Positions 6,900 to 15,261 of a stretch of DNA of 23,974 bases are shown piece by piece; positions within the stretch are counted from its first letter, which is position 1, and each line of letters starts with the position of its first letter. Under the pieces are notes generated by a model. The model was not told where the DNA came from. It saw only the letters and a list, made by a program, of their open reading frames with translations, and did no database searches. The translations under genes were made by a program, and so were the position numbers. Where the stretch lies: assembly GCA_937967705.1 (NCBI GenBank), contig CALCJG010000410.1:1-23974 (forward strand). The letters run 5' to 3'. Source of the DNA: an uncultured Spirochaetia bacterium (GTDB lineage: Bacteria; Spirochaetota; UBA4802; JAGODF01).

Positions 6900-9800
6900 T
6901 TATTTCTTCATGGTTTTGTGCCATCCAAGATAGACATGACCTGTGTTGCCGTCAATCGTAATGAAGTCTCCTTCACGAATTATAAATTTGCCCTTTTCAT
7001 GAGATTCCCTGGTGACGAATGCCATGTTTTCCGCCTCTTCGATCTTCATGGCGGAAAAATCGCTCACCCCGGACTTTTCCAGCCGGCGCATCTGAAGAAC
7101 CGCATGAGAGGTCATCCCTCCCACTGAGGTGAGTATACCGTCGGATTTTTTTAGTCCGACAACGTCTTCAGGGTTGGTTTCCGGACGGATCAGGATGATT
7201 TTATCGCTCGGAAATCTCTCCCGAATCATGTCGATTCGGTCGATTGCAAAAACCGCTCGTCCTGAAACAGCTCCGCCGGATGCAGCTATTCCCTGACCCA
7301 AAAGATACTTCTCGAGCTCAATGGGTGTTTCTTCCAGTTCTTCAATTTCGAATATATGATTGGTCATGCCTCTTATTTGTAGAATATACAGGACGTCGTT
7401 TTCAATTGTGAACTCCATTTCAATGTCATTGCCCCAGCGTGTGCGTATTTTTTTTACTGCTTCGTAGATCTTGGAGTATATGGGAGGGTTGATGGTTTCC
7501 AGAGACATGTACTGGCTGGAGCTTTTATACTTCTTCCGCTGTGCCTCACTTATGGGGAAGACCTTGGCAACGCCACTGACAATGTCATGTCCCTGGGCCC
7601 TTGTCTTGTACTCGCCGAAGAGACCGATGTTGTTATATCCTACATAATGACTCTGGACTACCCCGGTAATACAGTTGGGGGACAGATTGCCGAAAACCAT
7701 GCGTTGGATGATTACGAACGTTCCCCATTCGTCGGAGATGTTTACGAATTCGCGGTACTTTTTTGCAACCGGTGAATCCCAGGACTTGAAGACAGCTAGG
7801 ATGGCATGAAAAAGCTGTTCGTAAGGATCTTTGGGAACGGAATATCCTTCTCGGTTTATCTTATACCGGTACTTTTTCGTTAAAATCTCCATCTGCTTGC
7901 CGGTCAGTTTTTCCTTCAGGTCCACACGGGCTTCGTCTTTGGCGTCAGACATGAGTTTTTCGAAGGGATGCCGGTCCATCCCGTAGTAAGAAATGGCAAA
8001 ATCATGTATGAGACGGCGGTAGCAATCGTAGGCAAACCAGGGATCGAATCGGGAAAGGGATTCTATAATTTCAGGTGTTACACCGATATTGGTGATGGTA
8101 TCCATGACGCCGGGCATCGAGAACACTGCGCCGCTCCTTACTGAGAGAAGGACGGGATTGTTCGGATTCGCAAAGCGTCCCCCTGATAGGTTATCAACGT
8201 AAACCTTTAAACCATACATGAATTTACGCTGGAATCGAGGGTTGTTGAGATTGCCGTCCCTAACGCGTTTGTAGAGCTCTGAGGAAAGAACGGCACCCTG
8301 GGGTACATTGATACCCTCCAGATTTGTTGAAAGGATGAGGCCCTGGGCTTTCCCTCCTACAGAGCCTAGTGGAATAATCGTATCGGATTGGTCAGGGCTT
8401 TTCTCGATCGTGTGTATCAGAGGTTCCTTGCGCCGTCGGATATCCCGATGATTCAGGCAGATGATGTCTCCCCTGAGATTGAGCTCGTTATTAAGAAAAT
8501 CTTTGAGGCGCAGGCATAGATTGTCAAAGAGCTGCAGCAGGGGCGATTGCATGATCTGATTTCGTAAGAATCGGTCGATGATGGATTCGATACTCTGTTT
8601 GATATGCTGCATCTGGAGGTTTTCGGTGATTTTCTCGATACCTATGTTGTTGATGGCCTCTTTGCATACATATTTGTAGGTCTCGTTAAACTGGTCGGAT
8701 ATTTCTCCGTGGACGGAAATGAGGTAATTGGCCACGTCACGCAGCTGGGAGATCTTCAGATTTGGGGTATCCAGAAGGCTTGTGATGGATTGAAGTTCGT
8801 GATTGGCTAGTCCGTCGATTTCAAAAGCGCTGTAAAAGAGCGAGATAACCTTCTTCAGAACATCGTAGTCGATTTTTTCATGTGGGAAAATGTTGAGCTG
8901 TTCAACAATGTTTTCAAACAGGCGCGCGCGGATCAGATTGCTCTGGAAGAAAACCTTAAGTGTGTCGAATTTCTTTTCCTTGTAGGAGCCGTACATGGAG
9001 GGGATGCCGAAGGCTATGTGCCGTTTGAATTCGATCGTGTCGACGGGTTCATATTTCACGTCGGAGAGAAGTATATCGTATTTCAGCTGACGCTGCAGGT
9101 TGATGAGGGCCTGCAGGGCCTTGTATTGATCAGCCCCTTTAAGATCGGTGAAGAAATTATCGGGCGGGGCAAAGAGATCTTCCGCGGCATACTGTTCCAG
9201 CTTGTCGATGGCGCGGATGTCGGAAAAATTATATTTGTCAAAGATCATTCGATATACGTGCAAAAAGGTGATGAATTTCTCCACGTTCACACGGGAGACA
9301 TCCATGCGGCTCACATCTTCAAAAATGGTCCTGAAGTCGTTGTCGGAAATTTCATAGAGAAATTTCCACATGGCGGTCTTTTCAATGTCGATCTTGAACA
9401 TGCTCTTTATGTAATGGAGCATCTTTGTCATTTCTGCCGGAAACTGGGTTTCGTAATATTCCAGGAAACATTCCAGGGCGTCTCTTTTATCGTCCTCGGA
9501 TATTCCGGGGAAGTCCATTTTACTGACAAGCTCCATTAACGGCTTTTTCCCCACTGCGTTGAGAAAGTCCCAAAATTGAAGATGACTGTGGTCGGGAAAA
9601 CTGGTTTTTACCGTTTCGACGATCTGTTTGGGGGTATCCTCAAAGTCGAGGTTTATGAGCCGGAATATCCTTCTCAGGTAGTCATAGACCTCCCGGGGTA
9701 CCATGTTTTTTAGGGGGCGTTTCTCGCCGGTCATCCAGAAATCCATAACGCGCTGAATGAGGGAGACGGTGCGGCTGCTTGATTCTACATGTACCTGTTT

Positions 9801-11285
9801 CCGCAGGAAATGGACCAGGTCGTTCATCTGATGATTGGTGTCGATTCTTTCCGTAAATGTGCGTATGTCTCCCGTGGCACCGATGTCATGATAGAAAGCG
9901 GGAAAAACGGCCGCTAGAGAGGTTATCAGATAGAACACATCGCTAAAATCGCTCGTCATGAGCTGTGATATGTCGCGCTGAAATACATCCGTGTCCTTCA
10001 AGAAAACGCCGCCCAGTTTGAGATTGACTATGAGACTGGCCGCCAGTTTTTTCATCATGGGGGGGTTGATTTCAATGAGTTTCAGCCATGTCCTTATATT
10101 TTCGAGATGGCTTGAATTGACGATGACGGACCAGTCAGAAGCAATTCCGGTAAACCGGGGGAAACAGAATTTGGCCTTAACAAGGATATCAATGAAGTGG
10201 TCGATAATCCCGATTTCACCAAATTCCAGAATTGTCTTCCCCAGATTGTATATTGTGGCGAATGCGGAGTAATAATTACCGTCGCCTTCGATTTCCCTGA
10301 GAAGAAGGGGCATGATGAGATCAACTAACCCCTTGAGAAGATCCATTTTGTTCTGGTGAACCAGAGTGGTGCAGATGGAGGCGACGGTTCTGGATATAAA
10401 GAGCTGCAGATTCCCATCGGAGCCAGTATGGGATTTACGTATCAGGTAAGAAAGCAATTCAAGAATGGAATCATCCTCGAATACAATTTCCTGCTCGATC
10501 AGGTTTTTTATATTCAGGCAAATCCTTTCCCATACCCTTGAGTTAAGTGAAAAATCCGCCAGATTGTCGATTTTTTGGAAGGCCTCGGGCGGGGTGAGAG
10601 ATATGGTTCTTTCCAGAGTGTTGATCTGAGAATCGTAGTTTTCTTCTGAAACCGATTTCAGGAGATCGACGAGTTCACCGGTTTTATCGCTGATTTTAAG
10701 GCACAGACTTTTTATGCTGTCGATTTCAGCCTGCGAAGTGAGAATCGAACGGTTAATATAAAGCTTATATTGCTGGAGGAGTAGCGTGTTGACCAGACTC
10801 AGAATGTCCATATCCTGCAAACCGCTTTTAAGAAACAACCTTCCGTAAGACAGAATACGCTCATTGATGTTTTCAAGAAAAAAACCGTCTTCGCTTTCAT
10901 TAATGAGCAGATTGAGATAGTCCCTCGCAAAGAGATCAAAGGTTTCTTTCATCATCTGGAATGAGTTATTGCCTTCTGCGAGAATTTTTATAACAAAAAA
11001 GTAACGGTCAAAAAAGGTGTCACTGGCTCTCAGGGTGGAGCCTTTCTGCCGGATGGTAGCTTCCCTCAGATAGTGATATAGGATGGGAAGGACTGTTTTT
11101 TGATGGGGAGAAATTTCATAGATATTGTCATAGAGGTAAGTTCGGATGCCAGTGACAATATACTTCCAGTCAATGTTGGGATGAGTCATCTCTTCAATCA
11201 GGTTTCTGGCCTTCTGGATGGATCCGACCTTGTTTCCCAGGGGGATCAGCAGCTGATTGAGATCATGAGTGTCGCTTTCGTACAT
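6900..11285 (-). CDS. Very large PPDK-like phosphotransferase: N-terminal helical extension + ATP-grasp + phosphohistidine domain, no PEP-binding domain
   Basis: About 1461 residues (1471 if the GTG at 11315 is used). Numbering below is from the GTG. The last ~500 residues match the first two thirds of pyruvate phosphate dikinase/PEP synthase. The ATP-grasp nucleotide domain starts near GSVGGKAQGL (about 985-993), continues through SVRSGAVFSMPGVMDTI (about 1058) and ends near DVLYILQIRG (about 1310). The swivelling phosphohistidine domain follows, with SVGGMTSHA (His near 1400) and a final DGNTGHVYLG. The protein then stops, so the TIM-barrel that binds PEP/pyruvate is absent. Residues 1 to about 950 are unrecognised and look almost entirely alpha-helical. 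The phosphate acceptor is therefore unknown. The start is uncertain: GTG 11315, TTG 11300 and ATG 11285 all have weak ribosome sites. It is followed by gap after 29 bases. Confidence 0.85.
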   Translation of the reverse strand: MYESDTHDLNQLLIPLGNKVGSIQKARNLIEEMTHPNIDWKYIVTGIRTYLYDNIYEISPHQKTVLPILYHYLREATIRQKGSTLRASDTFFDRYFFVIKILAEGNNSFQMMKETFDLFARDYLNLLINESEDGFFLENINERILSYGRLFLKSGLQDMDILSLVNTLLLQQYKLYINRSILTSQAEIDSIKSLCLKISDKTGELVDLLKSVSEENYDSQINTLERTISLTPPEAFQKIDNLADFSLNSRVWERICLNIKNLIEQEIVFEDDSILELLSYLIRKSHTGSDGNLQLFISRTVASICTTLVHQNKMDLLKGLVDLIMPLLLREIEGDGNYYSAFATIYNLGKTILEFGEIGIIDHFIDILVKAKFCFPRFTGIASDWSVIVNSSHLENIRTWLKLIEINPPMMKKLAASLIVNLKLGGVFLKDTDVFQRDISQLMTSDFSDVFYLITSLAAVFPAFYHDIGATGDIRTFTERIDTNHQMNDLVHFLRKQVHVESSSRTVSLIQRVMDFWMTGEKRPLKNMVPREVYDYLRRIFRLINLDFEDTPKQIVETVKTSFPDHSHLQFWDFLNAVGKKPLMELVSKMDFPGISEDDKRDALECFLEYYETQFPAEMTKMLHYIKSMFKIDIEKTAMWKFLYEISDNDFRTIFEDVSRMDVSRVNVEKFITFLHVYRMIFDKYNFSDIRAIDKLEQYAAEDLFAPPDNFFTDLKGADQYKALQALINLQRQLKYDILLSDVKYEPVDTIEFKRHIAFGIPSMYGSYKEKKFDTLKVFFQSNLIRARLFENIVEQLNIFPHEKIDYDVLKKVISLFYSAFEIDGLANHELQSITSLLDTPNLKISQLRDVANYLISVHGEISDQFNETYKYVCKEAINNIGIEKITENLQMQHIKQSIESIIDRFLRNQIMQSPLLQLFDNLCLRLKDFLNNELNLRGDIICLNHRDIRRRKEPLIHTIEKSPDQSDTIIPLGSVGGKAQGLILSTNLEGINVPQGAVLSSELYKRVRDGNLNNPRFQRKFMYGLKVYVDNLSGGRFANPNNPVLLSVRSGAVFSMPGVMDTITNIGVTPEIIESLSRFDPWFAYDCYRRLIHDFAISYYGMDRHPFEKLMSDAKDEARVDLKEKLTGKQMEILTKKYRYKINREGYSVPKDPYEQLFHAILAVFKSWDSPVAKKYREFVNISDEWGTFVIIQRMVFGNLSPNCITGVVQSHYVGYNNIGLFGEYKTRAQGHDIVSGVAKVFPISEAQRKKYKSSSQYMSLETINPPIYSKIYEAVKKIRTRWGNDIEMEFTIENDVLYILQIRGMTNHIFEIEELEETPIELEKYLLGQGIAASGGAVSGRAVFAIDRIDMIRERFPSDKIILIRPETNPEDVVGLKKSDGILTSVGGMTSHAVLQMRRLEKSGVSDFSAMKIEEAENMAFVTRESHEKGKFIIREGDFITIDGNTGHVYLGWHKTMKK

Positions 11286-11789
11286 AATATCGCAACTCAA
11301 TAATCTTATAAGCACCTAAATCAGGCTTCTCTGCCTATTACGTTAGCCGGGAGAAGAACGGCAATGACGATATATATTGCCTTCTATCCCGACCAAGACT
11401 CAATGCCAGACGAAAATTAAATTTTTGTTCATATTCCACAGGTTTTTACCCTGGATTCATATTATCAGTTCATGGATTATGTCGTATCAAATTATCCTGA
11501 CTTACCCAAGATCTACATAAGCATTAAGGGATCATCAATGGATACATGATGAAAAATGGATATAATTTAATCAAGATAAATATCTTGAAGAATTGAAAAC
11601 TCAAAGCATTTGTTTTCTGCTCTGATAATGCCCGATCCTGGTACTGTTGCAGGAAGTTTTACATGCAGCAACAGGTGGAGTATCTTTATAAGGAATCGTG
11701 TTATACAAGAAAGAAATAAAAAGGGGGAAGTTAGACAACCTTCCCCCTGAAAGAATATATCCTGTGTCTCCACTCGGGATTGTCGCATA
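11286..11789. other. 504-base non-coding stretch between the sigma-factor gene and the dikinase-like gene
   Basis: It holds the sigma-factor terminator (11713-11748) and, presumably, the promoter of the dikinase-gap unit. A small inverted repeat GGCAAT/ATTGCC is at 11360-11365 and 11376-11381. I could not find a well-spaced -35/-10 pair. An open frame at 11567-11788 on the minus strand runs across the terminator and has no coding character. Confidence 0.6.
11713..11748 (-). terminator. Intrinsic terminator after the sigma-factor gene
   Basis: On the minus strand an eight-base perfect stem GGGGGAAG/CTTCCCCC (11747-11740 with 11730-11723, nine-base loop), extended by one A-T pair, runs into TTTTTATTT. 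It sits about 42 bases past the sigma-factor stop codon. Confidence 0.9.
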
Positions 11790-12626
11790 TTACTCCATGT
11801 AATCCTGTAAATGGGAAAAACGCTGTTTTATCTTGCTTATGGCTCTGGCTTCTATCTGACGGACGGTCTCAGCGGATATCCCAAATTCCGTTCCAACTTC
11901 TTTCAGGGTAATCGGTCTATCATCATCAAAGCCGAATCTCATCCTCAGTATTTTTCTCTCGTTCTCCATTAAAGATGCCAGTGCAGATTCTAATTCCACC
12001 TTTAAATCCTTTTTATAGATGCCTGTGTCTGGGGACATGCATTTCTCGTCCTCAACCACTTCCAGGAGGTTGAATTCCCCATCATTAAGTGGGTATTCAA
12101 GGGAAACCGTTGGTTGAAAAACTTCGAGGATTTCATCCACCGATTTGTTATCTATTCCAAGAAGGTCTGCTATCTCTTTGCTGTTAGGTTCTTTGCCCAA
12201 CTCGTTTGTTAAAATCTCATGTGCCTTTTTGATTTTTTTAAAGAGATCCCCTTTTCTTATGGGAATGCGTATAGTCCTGCTCCTTTTGGCTATAAACCTT
12301 GTTATATAATGCTTAATCCAGTAGGAGGCATAAGTTGAAAACCGGCATCCCATTTTATGATCAAACTTTTCTGCCGCTCGAATTAATCCAAGATTACCTT
12401 CCTGTATTAAATCAATGATGGAGGGCTCAAGAGAGGTATAGTTTTTTGCAATTTTGACAACCAGCCTCAAATTGGAATTAATCAGTTTCTCCTTGGCGGC
12501 TTCATTCCCCTTTGTTTTTTCCCTGGCCAGCTCTATCTCTTCTTCCGGGGTCAATAAATTGATGGCATTAATTGATGAAAAGTAGTTATTTATACAGAAT
12601 TCGTCTTCATAGTAATAAGCTCTCAT
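11790..12626 (-). CDS. Alternative sigma-70-family RNA polymerase sigma factor
   Basis: A 278-residue sigma factor with regions 1.2, 2, 3 and 4 but no acidic region 1.1, so a group 2 or 3 alternative factor rather than the housekeeping one. Region 1.2 is NLLTPEEEIELAR, region 2.1-2.2 is NLRLVVKIAKNY...DLIQEGNLGLIRAAEKF, the -10 recognition helix of region 2.4 is FSTYASYWIKHYITRF, and region 4.2 ends in a helix-turn-helix ISAETVRQIEARAISKIK. The SAETVRQIE wording resembles RpoH a little, but the RpoH box is absent; RpoS-like is also possible. The ATG at 12626 is chosen because GGGAGGGTG precedes it; an ATG at 12653 has no ribosome site. It has its own terminator and a long non-coding upstream region, so it is likely monocistronic and separately regulated. 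Confidence 0.88.
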   Translation of the reverse strand: MRAYYYEDEFCINNYFSSINAINLLTPEEEIELAREKTKGNEAAKEKLINSNLRLVVKIAKNYTSLEPSIIDLIQEGNLGLIRAAEKFDHKMGCRFSTYASYWIKHYITRFIAKRSRTIRIPIRKGDLFKKIKKAHEILTNELGKEPNSKEIADLLGIDNKSVDEILEVFQPTVSLEYPLNDGEFNLLEVVEDEKCMSPDTGIYKKDLKVELESALASLMENERKILRMRFGFDDDRPITLKEVGTEFGISAETVRQIEARAISKIKQRFSHLQDYME

Positions 12627-13023
12627 AACACCCTCCCTTTTTTCTCTAATCATTAATAAGCAATAAATGTTCCAAAAATGGAGATTGATAAGGTAATGTT
12701 AGAAAAAGTCACTGAGAGGTTCATTGTCGATTCGCAACGATGTGATTCGGTATTACTAATTAAAACTTATTGTTATAACATGTGAATAGTAACCATATAA
12801 TAATATAAAACGAATAATAAAGAATAATGGGATGATTTGGTCCAATGATTATGTCCCGTGAGATAGGAAGTAGTCAATTTTCAAGGCCAAAGGAGTTTGC
12901 TTTAAACAATGATGTAAGAAGAATAAGGGGATTTCAGGAAGAATGAATGGAATTGTCTAATAATCAATTACTCGAGAGGATTGAAGGAGATATATTTATT
13001 CTTTGATATTCCAACGGTAGGTA

Positions 13024-13050
13024 TTGAAAAGGGACTGAATGTGGTACAAT
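13024..13050 (+). promoter_or_regulatory. Plus-strand promoter-like element pointing toward rpmE (antisense)
   Basis: TTGAAA (13024-13029), 15-base spacer, TACAAT (13045-13050) preceded by the TGn of an extended -10 (TGGTACAAT). The predicted start near 13057 lies just before the palindrome at 13061-13075. No plus-strand gene follows, so any transcript would be antisense to rpmE-rho. Could be chance in AT-rich sequence. Confidence 0.35.
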
Positions 13051-13053
13051 TGA

Positions 13054-13116
13054 AACAAGTGTGTAATAATTACACTGAGCGTAAATTTTCACATGTGTAA
13101 TAACTACACACTTGTT
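13054..13116. repeat. Large inverted repeat containing a 7-1-7 operator-like palindrome
   Basis: Left arm 13054-13075 and right arm 13095-13116 are reverse complements over 22 bases with two mismatches, separated by 19 bases. The left arm itself contains a perfect 7-1-7 palindrome, GTGTAATAATTACAC (13061-13075). The right arm has the related GTGTAATAACTACAC (13095-13109). The shape is that of Fur-family (Fur/Zur/PerR) operators; alternatively the whole repeat could form the terminator stem after rpmE, though no clean T-run follows on the minus strand. Confidence 0.75.
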
Positions 13117-13127
13117 CGTCGTGAATA

Positions 13128-13328
13128 CTATTTAATCTTATATTTTTTCTTGAATTTCTCAACCCGCCCTGTGCTATCCAGTATCTTCTGTTTTTTAGTA
13201 TAGAAAGGATGACAGTTGGAACAGACTTCAACGTGAAGATCCTTGACGGTGGATCTGGTTTTGATCTCGTTCCCGCAGGCACATTTGATAATGGTTTCTT
13301 CATAAGTAGGGTGAATTCCTGATTTCAT
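13128..13328 (-). CDS. rpmE: 50S ribosomal protein L31 (zinc-binding, C+ type)
   Basis: A 66-residue type A L31. The four cysteines of the zinc-binding form are present in KCACGNE (C16, C18) and [10 protein letters not shown] (C36, C39), and the C-terminal [10 protein letters not shown] is typical. The C+ form carries zinc and in several bacteria is exchanged for a zinc-free paralogue under zinc limitation; no paralogue is seen here. AGGAG precedes the ATG. It follows rho by 30 bases, a common gene order, so both are likely one transcript. A palindromic element lies just past its stop codon. Confidence 0.95.
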   Translation of the reverse strand: MKSGIHPTYEETIIKCACGNEIKTRSTVKDLHVEVCSNCHPFYTKKQKILDSTGRVEKFKKKYKIK

Positions 13329-13358
13329 GTATCGTCTCCTAAAAAGAATTATTTCTGC

Positions 13359-14765
13359 TTAAGCGTTCATAGCCTTGAAAAAGGCCTTGTTATTCTTAGT
13401 CGATCGCATCTTTTCCACAAGGAGCTCCATCGCTTCTGTGGGACTCATTGCAGCAATGACCTTACGCAGAACCCATAACTTAGTTAACTCCTCCTCGTCA
13501 AGTAGTAATTCTTCTTTTCTGGTTCCGGACTTATTAATATCTATAGCAGGAAAAATGCGTCTTTCCACTAATTTTCTGTCGAGATGGAGTTCACAGTTGC
13601 CGGTGCCTTTAAATTCTTCAAATATAACTTCGTCCATCCGGCTTCCGGTATCTATGAGGGCTGTGGCCAAGATAGTCAAGCTGCCGCCTTCTTCGATATT
13701 TCGGGCTGCACCGAAGAACCTTTTGGGTTTATGGAGGGCGTTGGAATCGACACCGCCGGAGAGTATTTTTCCGCTGGTGGGAACGACCTGGTTGTAAGCC
13801 CTCGCCAGTCGGGTTATGGAATCCAAGAGGATAACGACATCCTTCTTATGCTCCACGAGCCTTTTCGCCTTTTCCAGTACCATTTCAGCTACCTGGACAT
13901 GACGCTGGGCAGGTTCGTCGAAGGTGGAGGAAATGACCTCGCCCCGTACAGAGCGTTGCATGTCCGTTACCTCTTCTGGCCTTTCATCTATAAGCAGTAC
14001 GATCAATACGACATCCGGGTGATTTGTTGTTATGGAGTTGGCTATTTTCTGGAGCAGAATGGTTTTTCCAGTGCGGGGAGGGGCCACTATCAGGGCTCGC
14101 TGTCCCTTGCCAATGGGTGTTATGATGTTGAAAATGCGCATGTCCACATTTTCCGTCACGGTTTCCAGGTCTATCCGCTCCATGGGGTAGAGGGGCGTCA
14201 GGTTGTCAAAAAAATGTCTTCTCTGAAGGGTCTCGGGACTTTCGTGATTGACGGCTTCGACACGGAGAAGGGCGTAAAAACGCTCATTATCCTTGGGGGG
14301 TCTGATTTGTCCTGTAACCGTATCGCCGGTTCTGAGCCCAAAAAGCCTTATCTGCGAAGGGGAAACGTAGATGTCATCGGGGCTGGGGAGATAATTATAA
14401 TTGGGAGATCTCAGAAAACCATATCCGTCGTTTAGTATTTCCAGAACACCGCTGGAAAAAATCAGCCCGTTTCTTTCGGTCTGGGCTTTTAGAATCTCGA
14501 AAATCAGGTCCTGCTTTTTGAGGCCCGCAACACCCTCGATACCCATGTTTTTAGAGAGGGTTAACAGCTCGTTGATGGTTTTGGACTTCAATTCGGCTAA
14601 ATCGAGTCTATTTTCTGTGGTGTTGGAGCTCTTTTGGGCGGTTCCGTTGCCGTTTTTTGGTGGGGGAGGGGTCACTGAACTGTTCTTCTTTTCCTCTTCG
14701 TAGTTCCCACCATTCAAATTTTTGTTTTTTGGGTCTGATTTTGAGACTCCTGATATTTTTGCCAT
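13359..14765 (-). CDS. rho: Transcription termination factor Rho
   Basis: A 468-residue hexameric RNA-dependent ATPase/helicase that ends transcription of untranslated RNA. After a short start there is a low-complexity, Asn/Ser/Pro-rich segment (about residues 15-50) with four consecutive prolines, then the Rho N-terminal domain ([20 protein letters not shown]), the cold-shock-like primary RNA-binding domain ([14 protein letters not shown], with [16 protein letters not shown]), and the RecA-type ATPase. In the ATPase, Walker A is PPRTGKT at about 229-235, followed by [12 protein letters not shown], the Walker B region [16 protein letters not shown] and the secondary-site stretch [12 protein letters not shown]. 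The total is about 50 residues longer than E. coli Rho because of the N-terminal insertion. AGGAGC precedes the ATG. It is the first gene of rho-rpmE. Confidence 0.97.
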   Translation of the reverse strand: MAKISGVSKSDPKNKNLNGGNYEEEKKNSSVTPPPPKNGNGTAQKSSNTTENRLDLAELKSKTINELLTLSKNMGIEGVAGLKKQDLIFEILKAQTERNGLIFSSGVLEILNDGYGFLRSPNYNYLPSPDDIYVSPSQIRLFGLRTGDTVTGQIRPPKDNERFYALLRVEAVNHESPETLQRRHFFDNLTPLYPMERIDLETVTENVDMRIFNIITPIGKGQRALIVAPPRTGKTILLQKIANSITTNHPDVVLIVLLIDERPEEVTDMQRSVRGEVISSTFDEPAQRHVQVAEMVLEKAKRLVEHKKDVVILLDSITRLARAYNQVVPTSGKILSGGVDSNALHKPKRFFGAARNIEEGGSLTILATALIDTGSRMDEVIFEEFKGTGNCELHLDRKLVERRIFPAIDINKSGTRKEELLLDEEELTKLWVLRKVIAAMSPTEAMELLVEKMRSTKNNKAFFKAMNA

Positions 14766-15261
14766 ATTGCTCCTGTTATCTATTCGGAATTTATTTCCTT
14801 TGTTTCAGTATTTATGTTTAGTCTACGGGTTTATGGATTATTATGCTGATTTCGTGGTGAAGTGAAGCGGTTATCACAGAGAATCAGGTGTTTATGGCCT
14901 TAATTCCATTAATTCCATAGTTTTACATCAGAATTCCTTCGGGTATTCTCACATGCTACTCAAGTCAGATTGGCTCAGACCGGGCAATCAGTGTTTTGTA
15001 CAGCTGTTTGGGATATATAGTCTGTCTTGCTAATATATTTAATTACACAGAAATATTAAATGAAGGATTAGTTATATTATTGGGTGTATATCGTATAGTT
15101 CAGGTAAAATGAAATTACTGCAGTTAATGTGTTTGATTGTAATTAAGCCACAATTCTCCTTCTTAAATGAGATCAACTTTCTGTATGGATTAATAGGAAC
15201 AGAATTTCATAAAGAAAAGCTCATTCACTTACGTTCAAATATAATACTCCTTTGAATTTCG
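14766..15261. other. 496-base AT-rich non-coding stretch upstream of rho
   Basis: No gene, RNA gene or confident promoter is visible. It contains an imperfect tandem TTAATTCCA repeat near 14898-14917. A 48-codon open frame near 15108 on the plus strand has no coding signature. The rho promoter and the end of the dap-operon transcript must lie here but I cannot place them. Confidence 0.5.

Larger units (their letters stand above)
12627..13127. other. 501-base AT-rich non-coding stretch upstream of the sigma-factor gene
   Basis: It contains the sigma-factor leader and promoter region (no confident -35/-10 pair on the minus strand), a plus-strand promoter-like element at 13024-13050 and the large inverted repeat at 13054-13116. 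No open frame with a ribosome site and plausible coding content was found on either strand. Confidence 0.6.

Noticed and set aside
11567..11788. 73-codon minus-strand open frame between the sigma-factor gene and the dikinase gene
   Set aside because: It spans the intrinsic terminator at 11713-11748, starts next to the sigma-factor stop and has no protein-like composition or ribosome site.
13584..14435. 283-codon plus-strand open frame inside rho
   Set aside because: Antisense shadow of an unmistakable Rho protein with intact motifs.
15108..15254. 48-codon plus-strand open frame in the gap upstream of rho
   Set aside because: AT-rich sequence with weak ribosome site and no recognisable protein features.
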